Assembly (NCBI GenBank): GCA_003117195.1
Contig: BDSI01000172.1
Coordinates: forward strand, 148,915 to 212,914
Direction: 5' to 3'
Source of the DNA: Eudorina sp. 2006-703-Eu-15
Taxonomy: Eukaryota > Chlorophyta > Chlorophyceae > Chlamydomonadales > Volvocaceae
Length of the DNA: 64,000 bases
Shown: in pieces, positions 61,789-64,000 of the stretch
How positions within the stretch are numbered: position 1 is the stretch's first letter
Layout: each line of letters starts with the position of its first letter
The notes under the pieces: generated by a model
The model's input: the letters and a program-made list of their open reading frames with translations, nothing else
The model's database searches: none
What the model was told of the DNA's origin: nothing
Program-made: the position numbers and the translations under genes

Positions 61789-63770
61789 ATGGAGACAGTA
61801 ACTGCAAGGGCGGCCCGTGTTCACCATGACTGTCTGCATCCATCATTACGAGGATGTGCAACAAGGCTCCACGCCATAGCAGCATGCCTGCTGCTGGCAT
61901 TGCTGGCGCCCCTCGCGAGCGCACGTGGCGGCTTCGTGTGCATCATCAGCGCCCCTGTAGAGGTACGCGTACATGTACGTACATGTGCACATCCGCATGC
62001 GTGTACGGCGAAAGGTTCGTAAACTATACACGCATAATAACCTCGCTCCATCCATAACTTCACTCTGCTGAAGTAAACGAGCGTGATTGTTGATCGACAA
62101 CATACACGCTTACTACTTACTGGGTACTTACTATTAGCTTGTTATGTTGCTTAAATAGTGCACGCGCGTACGGCCGGCAAGGAACCTTTCTTCATTTGCG
62201 CTGTGAAAAGAACGTCAGCAGCAGCAGCTTGCATGCACCCTGTGTCTATCTATCGACATAAACAATAATCCCGACCGTCCTTATTCCCCATCCATGTTCC
62301 CCACGCATCCAGTTCTATTGCGCGAACAGCTCAGAAATTCAGAGCTTGAGGATGTGCTCGGGATTCATGCCCAGTACGATCAAATCGGCGCTTGAGGCGG
62401 CCCCGGCCGACGCACGAGGCCTTTTGGCGTTCATCTCTGACCGAAACGGACTTGTAAGTACAGCCCTTGGCCAGTGCCATTGCCCCCGGCTCGAATGCCA
62501 TGCATGTAACACAAATACTACTATTTATCATCATTAGTATACTTATCATTGTCGTTGTAATAACCATCATTAATATATATTTTAATATTAACATTAGTAT
62601 TATTAGTACCACAAGCAGGGCCGGGTAGATTCCGTCCGGCCCGGGTGTGCTTCCTGCCGGCTCCGTCGGGCGGGCTTGGCTAGCTAGCGTGGTCTTATAG
62701 GTTGCAAGCTGGGAGGGGTGGAGTGTGAGGTCCGATCGAGGTGTGTGCGTGGTGGGAGGGGTGGTGTCGGAGGTCCCAGGTAGGTGTGAGGTCAACAGCG
62801 ACCACTGGGACCCCTGCAACCCGTGGGACCCGTGGGAGCGCTCCCGACCTGACCCGTGGATAGAATCTATCCGAAGCCTTTACTGGAGCCCACCCGACCC
62901 CCGCGCGGGTCGAATATCTTCCCACCGAAGGGGTCGGGTTACGTAGGTCCCAGGGATCTATCCGAGCAGTGTTCACGCACATCTTCGTCGTCTGGATGAT
63001 CCCCATCTATCCCCATCCCAATGCAATTTCATTGTGTTCTATGCGTGTTTGTATGTACAGGCAGCTGTAAGCCTCAGGCGTTGGGTGGCTGCTGCTGGAT
63101 ATCCAACGTCCAACATCACTTACATTACAGATGCTGCCACGGTGGCAAGCCTAAACTTCAGCGAGTACAAGATGATATACATGCCAAGCTCTATGTCTTC
63201 GGTGCCGGGGGATGGTCTAATTGAGAGCATAAACACCGCCTTGATTGCTAATAAGGATAGGGTACGGGACTTTGTGAATTTGCGAGGTAGGTACATAGGT
63301 TACATAAGCATACGTACGCTTAAGAACGTTCTTTAAATGCTTCTCTTTTGGTAGGGTACATGTATGTATGTACTTTATTATCTGTGCACCGCTATTTTCC
63401 ACTGATCGAGTTTCCATGGGCAACTGATGTATGAATTGTTAGAAGTCTAGTCATGCATCGCCCAGGATATCCCCGATCCCAGCAATCAACAAGCCTTCTA
63501 GCTAGATATGTATTATGTGTATCCTTGTCTATACATATTCTGTAGTGAGAGCGCCTTGGTATAAATCATAAAATTGCTTGTATTTGTAAATATCAACCCT
63601 TCATGCATGCAGGCGGTTCCCTTATAGCCCTGTACCAAGGTGATTTTGGAGCCAAAGGCTGGGGCTGGCTCCCTGCGCCGCCAAAATTAAAAGTTGATTT
63701 TAAGGTGCTATTTTACCCGTACGCCTTCACGAATTTGAGGTTTGCATTCAAGAATTGGAGCTTCGGGTGG
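61789..63770 (+). CDS. Secreted protein with GATase-like domain, 5' part only
   Basis: Four exons join in phase: 61789-61962, 62313-62453, 63061-63286 and 63613-63770, giving 233 aa so far. Residues ~33-47 (LHAIAACLLLALLAPLASARG) form a signal peptide, so the protein is probably secreted or in the extracellular matrix. The mature part has alternating strands and helices: LLAFISDRNGL, AAVSLRRWVAAAGYPTSNIT, YITDAATVASLNFSEYKMIY, VRDFVNLRGGSLIALYQGDF and GWGWLP. A question about 'what happened when' at YKMIYMP followed by a Gly-Gly-Ser-Leu strand resembles class I glutamine amidotransferase/ThuA-like folds; a catalytic Cys is not evident, so it may be non-enzymatic. The last exon meets a good donor (TGG then GTAGGT) and the next exon lies beyond the G-rich repeat. 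Family identity is uncertain. Confidence 0.6.
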
Positions 63771-63779
63771 GTAGGTGCC

Positions 63780-63955
63780 ATGTTGGGGGGCCGGTGGAGG
63801 GAGGGGTGGGTGTAGGGAAGGGTGGAGGGAGGGGTGTAGGGAGGGAGAGGTGTAGGGAGGGGTGTAGGGAGGGAGGGGTGTAGGGAGGGAGAGGTGGAGG
63901 GAGGGGGGGGGGGGGGGGGGGAGGGAGGGAGGGGTGTAGGGAGGGAGAGGTGTAG

Positions 63956-63990
<35 letters not shown>

Positions 63991-64000
63991 GGAGGGAGGG
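63780..64000. repeat. G-rich (GGGA/GTAGGGAGG)n repeat with long poly-G runs
   Basis: Imperfect units of gggtgtagggaggga are followed by poly-G runs at about 63903-63920 and 63959-63989. The repeat appears to lie in an intron of the secreted-protein gene. Such runs stall sequencing and could form G-quadruplexes. Confidence 0.95.

Overview
This is nuclear DNA from a eukaryote, almost certainly a volvocine green alga (the Chlamydomonas / Gonium / Volvox lineage). The evidence is GC-rich sequence, genes split into many short exons with GTGAG/GTGCG donors, exons rich in CAG/GCC/GGC codons that encode poly-Gln, poly-Ala and poly-Gly tracts, TGTAA-type polyadenylation signals, (CA)n and minisatellite repeats, and gene content (chloroplast Holliday-junction resolvase MOC1, an RWP-RK factor, a PPH1/TAP38-like phosphatase, ARL3). 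There are no bacterial operons, CRISPR arrays or phage genes. Exon models were built by hand from homology, splice sites and reading-phase agreement.

Layout from left to right. 1-3740: no gene seen. 3741-8187 (minus): MOC1 in six exons, with a 14-bp minisatellite in intron 4. 8190-14640: mostly non-coding, with a long (CA)n tract and some unresolved minus-strand open frames. 14643-20719 (minus): a five-exon RWP-RK transcription factor of about 1,348 aa. 21333-22682 (plus): a predicted organelle-targeted DUF3228-type protein, divergent from the RWP-RK gene. 24747-26995 (plus): a PPH1/TAP38-like PP2C phosphatase in three exons. 28531-29497 (minus): ARL3 in six exons, including a GC-AG intron. 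29857-37723 (plus): UTP25, thirteen exons, head-to-head with ARL3. 39041-48953 (minus): a sixteen-exon gene for a 2,251-aa Gln-rich coiled-coil protein with two UVR-like motifs, not recognised as a known gene. 51401-55273 (plus): a seven-exon protein kinase with a probable chloroplast transit peptide. 55274-61788: no convincing gene. 61789 to the right end (plus): the 5' part of a secreted protein with a GATase-like domain, which runs into a G-rich simple repeat.

The genes do not form one pathway. Three or four encode likely chloroplast proteins (nucleoid segregation by MOC1, light-harvesting state transitions by PPH1, a plastid-type kinase, possibly the DUF3228 protein). The others serve cilia (ARL3), ribosome assembly (UTP25), transcription (RWP-RK) and probably the extracellular matrix (the last gene). 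The strongest candidates for something undescribed are the 2,251-aa UVR/coiled-coil protein, the heavily expanded MOC1, and a repeat family whose copies overlap a splice acceptor of the kinase.
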